DNA from: Thiomonas sp.
GTDB lineage: Bacteria > Pseudomonadota > Gammaproteobacteria > Burkholderiales > Burkholderiaceae_C
Assembly: GCA_027311065.1 (NCBI GenBank)
Contig: DAICZP010000007.1
Span: 1-64,000 of the forward strand
Reading direction: 5' to 3'
Length of the DNA stretch: 64,000 nucleotides
This document shows positions 1-9,882 of this stretch, piece after piece. Each line of letters starts with the position of its first letter. Within the stretch, counting starts at the first letter, position 1. The notes beneath the pieces are model-generated. The model was not told the origin of the DNA, did no database searches, and was given only the letters and a program-made list of their open reading frames with translations. The translations under genes and the position numbers were made by a program.

Positions 1-158
1 TCATGGCGCAAGCCGCTGTACGGGGACGCCGCGTGGTTCTGGTCGACGATGTGATGACCAGCGGGTGTACGCTCGACGCCGCCGCGCGCGCATTGTTGCG
101 TGCCGGCGCCGTCGAAGTCTGCGCGGCCGTGGCATTTCGCACGCCACCACCGCATTGA
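1..158 (+). CDS. comF: ComF family phosphoribosyltransferase, C-terminal fragment
   Basis: Only the last ~52 codons are inside the window; the gene starts to the left. The fragment contains VVLVDDVMTSGCTL, the PRPP-binding loop of type I phosphoribosyltransferases, followed by a short alpha/beta tail as in ComF/GntX proteins. ComF is linked to DNA uptake or use of external DNA as nutrient; the exact reaction is unknown. The next gene, trmL, follows closely in the same direction, a common betaproteobacterial arrangement. The stop codon lies within a CATTGA hexamer repeat. Family assignment is good; the symbol rests on motif plus context. Confidence 0.8.
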   Translation, partial: MAQAAVRGRRVVLVDDVMTSGCTLDAAARALLRAGAVEVCAAVAFRTPPPH

Positions 159-175
159 CATTGACATTGACATTG
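153..175. repeat. CATTGA hexamer tandem repeat (3.8 copies)
   Basis: CATTGA is repeated three times and followed by CATTG. The repeat covers the comF stop codon and the spacer before trmL. Each in-frame copy supplies another TGA, so gain or loss of units would not extend ComF but would change the distance to trmL. It also creates three overlapping TTGACA hexamers. Confidence 0.9.
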
Positions 176-196
176 TCAGCACCTCCGCCCAGCGCC

Positions 197-685
197 ATGT
201 TCAATATCGTTCTGGTCCATCCGGAAATTCCCCCCAATACCGGCAACGTGATCCGCCTGGCCGCCAACACCGGCTGCGCCCTGCATCTGGTCGAGCCGCT
301 CGGCTACAGTCTCGACGATCGGCAGCTGCGCCGCGCCGGACTCGACTATCACGAGTACGCAACCCTGCGCGTGCACGCCTCCTGGAAAGCACTGCTGTGC
401 AACGCCGCGCCCGACCCGGCCCGGATGTTCGCGTTGACCACGCGTGGCAGCAGATCCCTTGCCGAGATCCGCTTCCAGCCCGGGGACTGGCTGGTGTTCG
501 GCGCTGAAACCGCCGGCCTGCCCGACCCTATCCGCACGAGCTTCCCCGGCGCACAACGGCTGCGCCTGCCGATGCGCGCCGGGCAGCGCAGCCTGAACCT
601 GTCCAACGCCGTGGCAGTGGCAGTGTTCGAGGCATGGCGCCAGCAAGGCTACGCCGGGTGTGCCGATGCAGACGTCGACGTTTGA
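197..685 (+). CDS. trmL: tRNA (cytidine(34)-2'-O)-methyltransferase TrmL
   Basis: A 162-residue SPOUT-class methyltransferase that 2'-O-methylates the wobble nucleotide of tRNA-Leu isoacceptors. The start at 197 gives MFNIVLVHPEIPPNTGN, the hallmark N-terminus of TrmL/YibK, and a length close to the usual 155-160. FGAETAGLP and LRLPMRAGQRSLNLSNAVAV form the SAM-binding trefoil knot near the C-terminus. An in-frame upstream extension exists but covers the repeat and comF end, so it is rejected. Probably co-transcribed with comF. Confidence 0.95.
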   Translation: MFNIVLVHPEIPPNTGNVIRLAANTGCALHLVEPLGYSLDDRQLRRAGLDYHEYATLRVHASWKALLCNAAPDPARMFALTTRGSRSLAEIRFQPGDWLVFGAETAGLPDPIRTSFPGAQRLRLPMRAGQRSLNLSNAVAVAVFEAWRQQGYAGCADADVDV

Positions 686-691
686 GCGGTC

Positions 692-1798
692 TCAGCGCCA
701 CATGTGCGCCGCGACGAACGCCGCCAACTCCTGCGCTTCCGCGAAGGAGCGCGACGCCGCGCCCGCGTTCTCGGCTTGACGGGTCTGCCGTTCGAGACTT
801 GCAAGGTCCTGGCGACGCGACGTGTCCTTGCCGAGCCGGGGCGGGGGCGTTTGCTCGACCAGCGAACGCCTCGCGGCGCCGCCGCCTTGCGTGCCTGGCT
901 GACTGGCGCGAATCATTTCCAACGGCGGGCGCTCGACACTGTGTGACGGGCGCACCACCGCGTCCATCTGCTGAATCCCCATGCGGTCTGCCGTGGTGAT
1001 CCTCGCTTGCGTGCCCCCGTGCACGTGCCGATAACCGTCGATGAATTGCATCAACGCCTCGATTCTCTCCGGAGGCCAGTGACCCCGCATCAGATCGCGC
1101 ATCACCGTGCCGCGGTCCACGTCGCCGAAGTCTCCCACGAGATCGTCTGCATCGCACTGTCGGACATACAACTGGATGAGTCCCGAAGTTCTGTTTTTTC
1201 TTGCATGTGTACACTCCATGCCATCCAGAAATATTGAATATATCGCACTCCACTCGGGATCGGAAATCGTCCACCGTGACGCCCCCTTGCTGCGCAACGA
1301 CTCCTTTCCCTGATTGACATAAAATTCCCGTGGATGATAATCAATGATCTTCAAATCATCCGTGCGCTTCTTGTTGAGCGTATCAATGACGGCCTTGATG
1401 ACCGCACCGCTCTTGGCGAACAATCTACCGTTTTGACGATTTAATTGGCTCTCACGTTCTGGAATCCCGAAATATTTGGTCGCCGCTGAAGCCGGCACCG
1501 CCGCCAGATACCGGTACAGCGCGGCGCTGATGACCTGCGGTCCACCGGGGATGGCAGAGACTCCACGCAAAGACTGGATGGCCTTCCACTCCGAGGGCTT
1601 GACCACCGATTGCAGGCGCGCCTTCTCTATGAAATCTGCATGCGACATCGGCACCGTCTGCGATCCAGCGCGGGGGTTGACGTACGCAGGGGCGAAGCGA
1701 GCGCGCGCGTCACCTTCATCGTTTTTGCTCTCCTCCTGGTCGGGTCGGTACTGGCGACGCGGGATGGGGTTTGAATGCATGCTGAACTGCGTTGACAT
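692..1798 (-). CDS. Hypothetical protein, orphan-like
   Basis: A 368-residue protein that I do not recognise. The start at 1798 is chosen because AGGAG lies 7 nt upstream; a longer frame to 1936 would add 46 basic residues across an AT-rich hairpin. The N-terminal ~45 residues are polar, Ser/Pro/Gln/Glu-rich and probably disordered. Residues ~50-240 look globular, with a mixture of Trp, Tyr and charged residues. The C-terminal ~80 are again low-complexity (Arg/Gln/Ala). There is no signal peptide or transmembrane segment. The disordered Ser-rich N-terminus, lone position and AT-rich upstream region resemble secreted effectors, but that is only a suggestion. It converges tail-to-tail with trmL (6 nt gap). 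Confidence 0.65.
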   Translation of the reverse strand: MSTQFSMHSNPIPRRQYRPDQEESKNDEGDARARFAPAYVNPRAGSQTVPMSHADFIEKARLQSVVKPSEWKAIQSLRGVSAIPGGPQVISAALYRYLAAVPASAATKYFGIPERESQLNRQNGRLFAKSGAVIKAVIDTLNKKRTDDLKIIDYHPREFYVNQGKESLRSKGASRWTISDPEWSAIYSIFLDGMECTHARKNRTSGLIQLYVRQCDADDLVGDFGDVDRGTVMRDLMRGHWPPERIEALMQFIDGYRHVHGGTQARITTADRMGIQQMDAVVRPSHSVERPPLEMIRASQPGTQGGGAARRSLVEQTPPPRLGKDTSRRQDLASLERQTRQAENAGAASRSFAEAQELAAFVAAHMWR

Positions 1799-1928
1799 GA
1801 TGCTGCTCCTGTTGAATTGGCGAATTGCGCCAGGTTGCAATCGAAGCCTCAGTCTACGCAGGAGTCGGGATAAAACGTGCAATACCTTGATGCGACCCTT
1901 TATTTTTACCCATTTGTTTTTGAAGAAA

Positions 1929-1955
1929 CCGAACAAAATATCTTATTTTGTTCGG
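1929..1955. repeat. Perfect 12-bp inverted repeat (terminator or operator)
   Basis: CCGAACAAAATA (1929-1940), a 3-nt loop, then TATTTTGTTCGG (1944-1955). It lies ~130 nt upstream of the orphan gene and ~135 nt downstream of the last beta-oxidation gene. On the minus strand the hairpin is followed by TTTCTTC, so it could end the fad operon. The stem is AT-rich and perfectly symmetrical, which fits a regulator-binding palindrome just as well. Confidence 0.6.
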
Positions 1956-2091
1956 TCTTTCAATTTATCTGAATAATTTTCTCAAGCTCCGAAGATCGAC
2001 CATCGACAATTCAACTGCATAACGTCAACTCTTCAAAACAAGATGCGAGCGGCACCCTCGGCGCCACGCCCGCAATGGCCGCGATGGCCCC

Positions 2092-2856
2092 TCAGCAACT
2101 GCTGAAGTCGGGCTTGCGCTTGGCCAGGAAGGCGCTGAATGCTTCCTTCGCAGCCGGGCCGCGGAGCAGGCGCTCGAACTCGGCGGCCTCGTTCGCGATG
2201 GCGGCGTGCACCGCCGGACGCTGGGGCGCTCGCAGCATGGCCTTGGTCGCGCGTAACGATGCCGCTGGCTTGCCGGCCAGCTTGCGCGCCTGCGCTTGCG
2301 CGAACGCGTTGACCTCGGCCGGCGGCAGCACGCGGTTGACCAGACCCAGGGCCTCGGCTTCGTCGGCGGCGAAAGCCTCGCCGAACAGCAACTTTTCCGC
2401 TGCAGCGGCAACGCCGATGCGCTGCGGCAGGAGCAGGCTCGATGCGGCCTCAGGACATAAGCCCAGATTTACAAAGGGCAGCGAGAACAACGCGTTGTCT
2501 CCGCAATAAACCAGATCACAGTGCAGCAGCAAGGTGGTCCCAATGCCGACCGCCGGGCCGCATACGGCGGCGATCAGCGGTTTGGAAAAATCCGCCAACG
2601 CGCGCAGGAACTGGAACACCGGGGCATCGGTGTCGGCAGGTGGCCGCTGGAGAAACTCCGTGACATCGTTCCCAGCGGTGAACAGCGCCTCCTGCCCCTG
2701 GATCACCACGACTCGCACCGCGCTGTCCGCATCGGCCGCGGCGAGTTGCGTGGCAAGCCGCGCATACATCGCCGAGGTCAAGGCGTTCTTTTTCCCGCTC
2801 CGGTTGAAGGTGATGGTCAGCACACCCCCTTCGTGCAGAAACAGGATCTCGTCCAT
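2092..2856 (-). CDS. Crotonase family protein, delta3,delta2-enoyl-CoA isomerase-like (ECI2 type)
   Basis: About 254 residues with a crotonase fold. Automated annotation would say enoyl-CoA hydratase, but the two hydratase glutamates are absent: the GGGCE position reads GIGTT and the PE position reads PF. Instead AGNDVTEF (oxyanion region) and LCPEAASS match the pattern of peroxisomal-type enoyl-CoA isomerases, whose single catalytic Glu sits in a (S/C)PE(G/A) motif. It would shift 3-enoyl to 2-trans-enoyl-CoA during oxidation of unsaturated fatty acids. The start at 2856 has GGAGG 5 nt upstream; an ATG at 2868, adjoining the thiolase stop, is the alternative. Last gene of the fad operon. Confidence 0.8.
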   Translation of the reverse strand: MDEILFLHEGGVLTITFNRSGKKNALTSAMYARLATQLAAADADSAVRVVVIQGQEALFTAGNDVTEFLQRPPADTDAPVFQFLRALADFSKPLIAAVCGPAVGIGTTLLLHCDLVYCGDNALFSLPFVNLGLCPEAASSLLLPQRIGVAAAAEKLLFGEAFAADEAEALGLVNRVLPPAEVNAFAQAQARKLAGKPAASLRATKAMLRAPQRPAVHAAIANEAAEFERLLRGPAAKEAFSAFLAKRKPDFSSC

Positions 2857-2869
2857 CGCCGCCTCCATG

Positions 2870-4099
2870 TCACAGCACCTCGAAGATGCCGGCCGCCCCT
2901 TGGCCGGTTCCTACGCACATCGTGACCATGCCATATTTCAACTTGCGCCGACGCAACCCTTGAATGGTGGTACAGGCACGGATGGCGCCGGTGGCACCCA
3001 GCGGGTGCCCGAGCGCAATCGCGCCACCGAGTGGATTGACGCGCGCTGGGTCGAGCCCGCAAGTCTTGATCACCGCCAGCGACTGCGCGGCAAACGCCTC
3101 GTTGAGTTCGATCCAGCCCAGGTCCTCCTGGCGCAGGCCGGCTGCCTTCAGCGCCGCCGGGATGGCCTCGATCGGTCCGATCCCCATGATGTCGGGTGGT
3201 ACGCCGCGCGATGCGAAACTGACGAAGCGTGCCAGCGGCTGCAGGTTGAACCGCTTGACCGCCGCCTCCGACGCCAGAATCAGCGCACCGGCACCATCGG
3301 ACGTCTGCGAGCTGTTGCCAGCGGTCACCGACCCCATGCCAGTGGCGCGGCCACTCGGATCCTTGGGCGATGCGAATGCCGGTCGCAGCTTCGCCAATGC
3401 TTCCAAGGTGGTGTCGGCCCGCGGACCTTCGTCAACAGCCACCAGGCGACGACGCTCGGTCACCCTTCCTGCGACCAGGTCAGGGATGCGATCCATGACC
3501 TCGACTGGCACGATTTCGTCGGCGAACTCGCCACCGGCGATGCCAGCCAGCGCGCGGCGATGCGACTCCAGCGCGAACGCATCCTGGGCTTCGCGGGAAA
3601 TTTTCCATTGCTGCGCGACTTTCTCGGCCGTCAATCCCATGCCGTAGGCAATGCCGACGTTCTCGTCGCGGAGGAAGATCGCCGGGTTGAATGCCGGCTT
3701 GTTCCCGCTCATCGGCACCATGCTCATGCTCTCGGCGCCGCCGGCCAGCATCACCTCGGCCTCGCCGACGCGAATGCGGTCGGCGGCCATCTGGATGGCA
3801 GTGATACCCGAGGCGCAGAAGCGGTTCACAGTGACCCCCCCCACGCTATTGGGCAGACCTGCGAGCAACGCGGCCACGCGGGCCATGTTCATTCCCTGCT
3901 CGGCTTCGGGAAAAGCGCACCCGATCACCGCGTCCTCGATCGCGGCGGGGTCCAGGCCGGGCGCCTGCTTGAGGGCGGCATGGATCGCAGCGACGAGAAG
4001 ATCGTCGGGGCGGGTGTTGCGGAATGCACCGCGACCGGATTTTCCGATCGGGGTGCGCGCCGCGGCGACGATATAGGCTTCCTGCACTTGCTTGGCCAT
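2870..4099 (-). CDS. Acetyl-CoA C-acyltransferase (thiolase, FadA-type)
   Basis: A 409-residue thiolase that cleaves 3-ketoacyl-CoA to acetyl-CoA and a shortened acyl-CoA, the last step of beta-oxidation. The nucleophilic Cys is C95 in VNRFCASGIT. GGAIALGHPLGATGAI holds the catalytic His and CVGTGQGAAGIFE the second Cys near the C-terminus. Length is in the normal 390-410 range. The start has GGAG 6 nt upstream. It sits between the bifunctional FadB-like enzyme (34 nt gap) and the isomerase-like crotonase, so the three act together. Confidence 0.95.
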   Translation of the reverse strand: MAKQVQEAYIVAAARTPIGKSGRGAFRNTRPDDLLVAAIHAALKQAPGLDPAAIEDAVIGCAFPEAEQGMNMARVAALLAGLPNSVGGVTVNRFCASGITAIQMAADRIRVGEAEVMLAGGAESMSMVPMSGNKPAFNPAIFLRDENVGIAYGMGLTAEKVAQQWKISREAQDAFALESHRRALAGIAGGEFADEIVPVEVMDRIPDLVAGRVTERRRLVAVDEGPRADTTLEALAKLRPAFASPKDPSGRATGMGSVTAGNSSQTSDGAGALILASEAAVKRFNLQPLARFVSFASRGVPPDIMGIGPIEAIPAALKAAGLRQEDLGWIELNEAFAAQSLAVIKTCGLDPARVNPLGGAIALGHPLGATGAIRACTTIQGLRRRKLKYGMVTMCVGTGQGAAGIFEVL

Positions 4100-4133
4100 C
4101 TGGATCTCCGTGTTCAGGTTGATGGGCGCGGGG

Positions 4134-6533
4134 TCAATTCCGCACCGGTTTGCCGCCGCCCTGCAGCAGGCTCATGATGCGTTCCTGGGTCTTGGGATGG
4201 TCGAGCAGCTTGCAAAAGCGCTCGCGCTCGAGACGCATCAGCCAATGCTCGTCAACCAGGCTTCCGGCATCGACGTCACCCCCGCACATCACCTCGGCAA
4301 CCATTGAAGCCAGCAGGAAATCGTGCGCGGTGATCTGGCCACCGTCACGCATGTTGACCAGCTGGGCCTGGATCGTGGCCACCCCACCGCGCCCCGCCAC
4401 CTTGATGGGCACGGGCATGGGAGGACGGTACCCGGCCTCGGCCATGCCCCGAACCTGGGCAATGGCGACGTGCAGCACCTCGTCCTTGTGCATGACGATC
4501 ACGTCGTCGGGCAGCAGATACCCCATCTCGCGCGCCTCGACCGCTGACCTGGAGACGGCCGCCATCGCCGGCTGCATGTACAGCGTCTTGAGAAAAGCCA
4601 TGACGTCGACGTTGGCCCCCGCCGATGCCGCCAGCTCGCTGGCGCGACGCGCCAGATAGCACAGGCCACCGCCACCGGGGATCAGGCCCACGCCGAGCTC
4701 GACCAACCCCATGTAGGTTTCCAGCGCGGCGACGCGGCGCGCGGCATGCACAGCGAGTTCGCAGCCGCCGCCGAGCGCCAGGCCCCGGATCGCGGCGACC
4801 ACTGGAACCTGTGCGTAACGCATGCGCAGCACCAGGTCCTGGAGGGCCTTTTCCACCGGCTCGATCGCCGCGGCTCCCCCTGCCATGAAGGCCGGAAGCA
4901 TGGCCTGCAGGTCGGCGCCGGCGCTGAATGGCTCACCGGTCTGCCACACCACGAGGCCCGCGTAGTCGCGCTCGGCGCGCTCGATGGCGCGGCCGAGTTG
5001 CTCGACGATACTGCCGCCAATGGTGTGCATCTTGGTCTTGAAGCTGGCGATCAACACGTCCGGCGCCGTCGGTGCCGTCCACAGCCGGATCGACGCGTCC
5101 TCGAATACGGTCTGCCCGGCATTGGCGGGGTCCGGCGCCGGCTCGCGACGCACTGTCTGGCCGAAGAGCGGGCGGTGCATCACCGGCAGCACATGGCGCG
5201 GCTTGTAGGCGCCGGCAGCTGCCGACCATGAACCTTGCGGTGTGTGCACGGCGTCGACCGCGGCCACCCAGGCCGGCAGCGGGGCCGCGCACAAAGCCCG
5301 ACCCGCGGCGATGTCCTCGCTGATCCAGTCGGCGATCTGGCGCCAGCCAGCGGCCTGCCAGGTCTCGAACGGACCCTCATTCCAGCCGAAACCCCAGCGG
5401 ATCGCGAAATCCACGTCGCGTGCGTTGTCGGCAATCTCGCCCAGATGCAAGGCTATGTAGTGCCAGACATCGCGGAAGACAGCCCACAGGAACTGCGCCT
5501 GCGGGTTGCTTGATTCGCGCAGCAGCTTGAAGCGCTCCGCGGGCGGCTTCTTCAGCATGCGCGCGACGATTTCATCAGCCTTGCCGCCGCCGGTGACGTA
5601 GGTTCCGGTGGCGGCGTCGAAACGCTGGATGTCCCGGCCAACCTTTTTGAAGAACCCCGCACCCGACTTTTGCCCCAGCTGGCCTTTGGCCACCAGGGTC
5701 GCGAGCATCGGGGGCGTGGCATAGAGCGCAGCGAACGGATCCTTGTCGGCCGGCAAGGTGTCACGCATGGTGCCGATGACGTGCGCCATGGTGTCAAGCC
5801 CCACCACATCCGCGGTGCGGAACGTGGCGCTCTTTGCCCGGCCCAGTTTGGCCCCGGTCAGGTCATCGACCACATCCTGGTGCAGACCGAACTTCTCGGC
5901 TTCGTGCATGACGGCCAGAACCGAAAACACGCCCACCCGATTCGCGACGAAATTCGGTGTATCCAATGCCCGCACCACACTCTTGCCCAGCGCAGTGGTG
6001 AGGAAGGTCTCGAGCTGGTCAATCACGTCGGGCCGGGTCGATGCCGTCGGAATCAGTTCCGCCAGCGGCATGTAGCGCGGCGGGTTGAAGAAATGCACGC
6101 CGCAAAAGCGCGCGCGCAGGTCGGGATCGAATCCTTCGCTGAGCTTGGTGATCGACAGGCCCGAGGTGTTGGTGGCGAACAGTGCGTGCGAGGCGAGATG
6201 CGGGGTGACGCGCTGGTAGAGAGCATGCTTCCAGTCCATGCGCTCGGCAATGGCCTCGATGACCAGGTCGCATTCGCGCAGCAGGGCAAGGTCATCGTCG
6301 TAATTGGCGATGCGGATCAAGTCGGCCTGTGCCGCCAGCCCCAGTGGAGCGGGACTGAGCTTCTTCAGGTTGGCGATGGCCTTGGCGACAACGCCATTCT
6401 TCGCGCCATCCTTCGCGGGCAGGTCGAACAGGATGACCGGAACGCGGGCGTTGATGCAGTGTGCGGCGATCTGGGCGCCCATGACGCCGGCGCCGAGCAC
6501 GGCAACCTGGCGGATCGGGAATCGTTGACTCAT
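4134..6533 (-). CDS. 3-hydroxyacyl-CoA dehydrogenase / enoyl-CoA hydratase (bifunctional)
   Basis: A 799-residue protein with domain order reversed relative to E. coli FadB. The NAD-binding hydroxyacyl-CoA dehydrogenase is first (Rossmann GAGVMG near residue 15), followed by its dimerisation domains to ~400. An enoyl-CoA hydratase domain occupies ~480-690. This hydratase keeps both catalytic glutamates (LGGGCELA and GLVELGVG), so it can hydrate 2-enoyl-CoA while the N-terminus oxidises the hydroxy product. The layout is typical of betaproteobacterial beta-oxidation. It lies downstream of the acyl-CoA dehydrogenase (72 nt) and upstream of thiolase in one leftward operon. Confidence 0.93.
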   Translation of the reverse strand: MSQRFPIRQVAVLGAGVMGAQIAAHCINARVPVILFDLPAKDGAKNGVVAKAIANLKKLSPAPLGLAAQADLIRIANYDDDLALLRECDLVIEAIAERMDWKHALYQRVTPHLASHALFATNTSGLSITKLSEGFDPDLRARFCGVHFFNPPRYMPLAELIPTASTRPDVIDQLETFLTTALGKSVVRALDTPNFVANRVGVFSVLAVMHEAEKFGLHQDVVDDLTGAKLGRAKSATFRTADVVGLDTMAHVIGTMRDTLPADKDPFAALYATPPMLATLVAKGQLGQKSGAGFFKKVGRDIQRFDAATGTYVTGGGKADEIVARMLKKPPAERFKLLRESSNPQAQFLWAVFRDVWHYIALHLGEIADNARDVDFAIRWGFGWNEGPFETWQAAGWRQIADWISEDIAAGRALCAAPLPAWVAAVDAVHTPQGSWSAAAGAYKPRHVLPVMHRPLFGQTVRREPAPDPANAGQTVFEDASIRLWTAPTAPDVLIASFKTKMHTIGGSIVEQLGRAIERAERDYAGLVVWQTGEPFSAGADLQAMLPAFMAGGAAAIEPVEKALQDLVLRMRYAQVPVVAAIRGLALGGGCELAVHAARRVAALETYMGLVELGVGLIPGGGGLCYLARRASELAASAGANVDVMAFLKTLYMQPAMAAVSRSAVEAREMGYLLPDDVIVMHKDEVLHVAIAQVRGMAEAGYRPPMPVPIKVAGRGGVATIQAQLVNMRDGGQITAHDFLLASMVAEVMCGGDVDAGSLVDEHWLMRLERERFCKLLDHPKTQERIMSLLQGGGKPVRN

Positions 6534-6605
6534 AGGTCGTGGTCCTTCGAAAGATGGATGGGTTGTGACATGTGAAACCGCTGCGGCATGCGCGACCGCT
6601 GGCGC

Positions 6606-8402
<1,797 letters not shown>

Positions 8403-8459
8403 GAGGAATCTCCTGGGTTGTCCGCGTCGCCGCGGGTTGGGAGCGGACCGCGCGGCGCG

Positions 8460-9161
8460 TCAATCGCAGGCGGTCATCGCGAGACTGTCGAGCAGGCGGG
8501 CGCCTTCGGGTGAGACCCACGCCCGCATCAGTCGCATGTAGGCGCGCTGTGCCACCGCAAGGCAGCCAGGGACCCGCAGCAGACGGGCATCGTGATGCAG
8601 CGCGAGAATGAGCCCATGCATTTCAAACACCAGTTGCTGCGCAGGCGTGTCAACGAGGAGATGACGCGCATCGATGGCCTGCTGCGCCGCGCGCTGCAGG
8701 GCCTCATGCCACGTCTGCACCATTTCGACCAGCGCGTCGCGCACCGGCCCCGGGCGGTCATCGAACTCGACGGCGCCTGAAATGTAGATGCAACCGGTCT
8801 CCACTTCGCGACTGACCTGCAGCAGCCAGCGGTCGAACAAGACATGCAGGCGGGGCAGGCCGCGCGTCTGCTCCAGGGCTGGATAGAACACCTCCTGCTC
8901 GAATAGGGCGTGATAGTGGCGGATCACCGAGATCTGCAATTCCTCACGCGACCCGAAGTGGGCGAAGACGCCCGACTTGCTCATGTCCATGCGGTCGGCC
9001 AGAACGCCGATGGACAGCCCCTCGAGCCCGATGCGTCCGGCCATTCGCAACGCACAATCGAGGATGGCATGCCGGGTCTGCTGCCCCTTGCCGAGATTCT
9101 CGGAAGCAGTTGAAGCGACGACCCGAAGCGGGGTGCCGAGCGAAGGAGGTTTGCGCGCCAT
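8460..9161 (-). CDS. TetR/AcrR family regulator of the beta-oxidation operon
   Basis: A 233-residue regulator. A helix-turn-helix lies at roughly residues 30-75 (LADRMDMSKSGVFAHFGSRE is the recognition region). The ligand-binding helical domain follows, with the family feature EVETGCIYISGAVEF. It is the first gene of the fad cluster, so it likely represses that cluster and itself and is released by acyl-CoA. A palindrome at 9180-9191 just upstream is a candidate operator. No clear Shine-Dalgarno precedes the chosen ATG; the N-terminal ~25 residues are Ser/Arg-rich and could be shorter. Confidence 0.88.
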   Translation of the reverse strand: MARKPPSLGTPLRVVASTASENLGKGQQTRHAILDCALRMAGRIGLEGLSIGVLADRMDMSKSGVFAHFGSREELQISVIRHYHALFEQEVFYPALEQTRGLPRLHVLFDRWLLQVSREVETGCIYISGAVEFDDRPGPVRDALVEMVQTWHEALQRAAQQAIDARHLLVDTPAQQLVFEMHGLILALHHDARLLRVPGCLAVAQRAYMRLMRAWVSPEGARLLDSLAMTACD

Positions 9162-9179
9162 GTGCGACCAGATTAAAAC

Positions 9180-9191
9180 GAACGATCGTAC
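9180..9191. promoter_or_regulatory. Candidate TetR operator
   Basis: GAACGATCGTAC contains the perfect palindrome ACGATCGT (9182-9189), with G and C matching at the outer ends. It lies 19-30 bp upstream of the TetR start codon in the short AT-rich stretch between the two TetR-type genes, a typical place for autoregulation. Inferred from position and symmetry only. Confidence 0.45.
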
Positions 9192-9243
9192 TATTTATGA
9201 ATCCGCGCGATTTGTCAACTACTGTTCGCGATCGTCAAAACGT

Positions 9244-9882
9244 TCAGCGCAACAAAGCGTGAAGAGCGGGATCGATGGTCGGCGACAGCGCGGGCGCCCC
9301 GGGCGAACGTGCGACGCGCAACACACCACCACAGACAAAGGTCAGCAGCCATTGGGCGCGTTGCCCGGGTTCGAAGCCGGCGCCCGTGTGCCCCTGCTCC
9401 ACCGCCAGGCGCAGGCATTGGCGCAACGTCGATTCGATCCGGGCGAAAAACTGGTCCACGCGCTGCCGCAACCTTGCGTGTTCCCCCACTAACGCGTCAC
9501 CCGCCATGACCCGGCACAAACCTGGATTGTGCTCGGCGAAGGCGAGCAGTGACTGCACGATACGTATCGCCTGCGTCAGGCCGGATGGCTCCCGCGCGGC
9601 GATCTGATTGACAAGGCCGTACACGCTGTGTTCGATGAAGTCGATCAGCCCCTCGAACATTTGCGCCTTGCTCGCGAAATGACGGTACAACGCCGCCTCC
9701 GATACCTGCAGGCGCTGCGCCAAGGCCGCCGTCGTCACACGCTCGGCACCAACCTCCTGGAGCATGCCCGCCAGGCATTGGAGGATCTGCAGCCGCCGCT
9801 CGCCCGGTCGCGCACGACGACGCGTCGCGACTGCAGGGGCGACTGGACCGGTCAGCGACGAATTGGCGGGCGCAAGTTCCAT
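9244..9882 (-). CDS. slmA: Nucleoid occlusion factor SlmA
   Basis: A 212-residue TetR-fold protein. The recognition helix region TTAALAQRLQVSEAALYRHF, then SKAQMFEGLIDFIE, EHNPGLCRVMAGDAL and the C-terminal LLTFVCGGVLRVARS align by eye with E. coli SlmA. SlmA binds SBS sites on the chromosome and blocks FtsZ assembly over unsegregated DNA. It overlaps the nucleotidase gene upstream by 31 nt, an arrangement seen with argB and a pyrimidine 5'-nucleotidase in many betaproteobacteria. No strong SD is seen, so the start could lie slightly downstream, after the low-complexity first ~20 residues. Confidence 0.9.
   Translation of the reverse strand: MELAPANSSLTGPVAPAVATRRRARPGERRLQILQCLAGMLQEVGAERVTTAALAQRLQVSEAALYRHFASKAQMFEGLIDFIEHSVYGLVNQIAAREPSGLTQAIRIVQSLLAFAEHNPGLCRVMAGDALVGEHARLRQRVDQFFARIESTLRQCLRLAVEQGHTGAGFEPGQRAQWLLTFVCGGVLRVARSPGAPALSPTIDPALHALLR

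Noticed and set aside
155-172. Tandem TTGACA hexamers as a -35 promoter for trmL
   Set aside because: No -10-like element lies 16-19 bp downstream; the hexamers are a by-product of the CATTGA repeat.
2534-4177. Long open frame antisense to the thiolase and crotonase genes
   Set aside because: High-GC codon bias leaves antisense frames open; the product has no family pattern and the opposite strand encodes intact enzymes.
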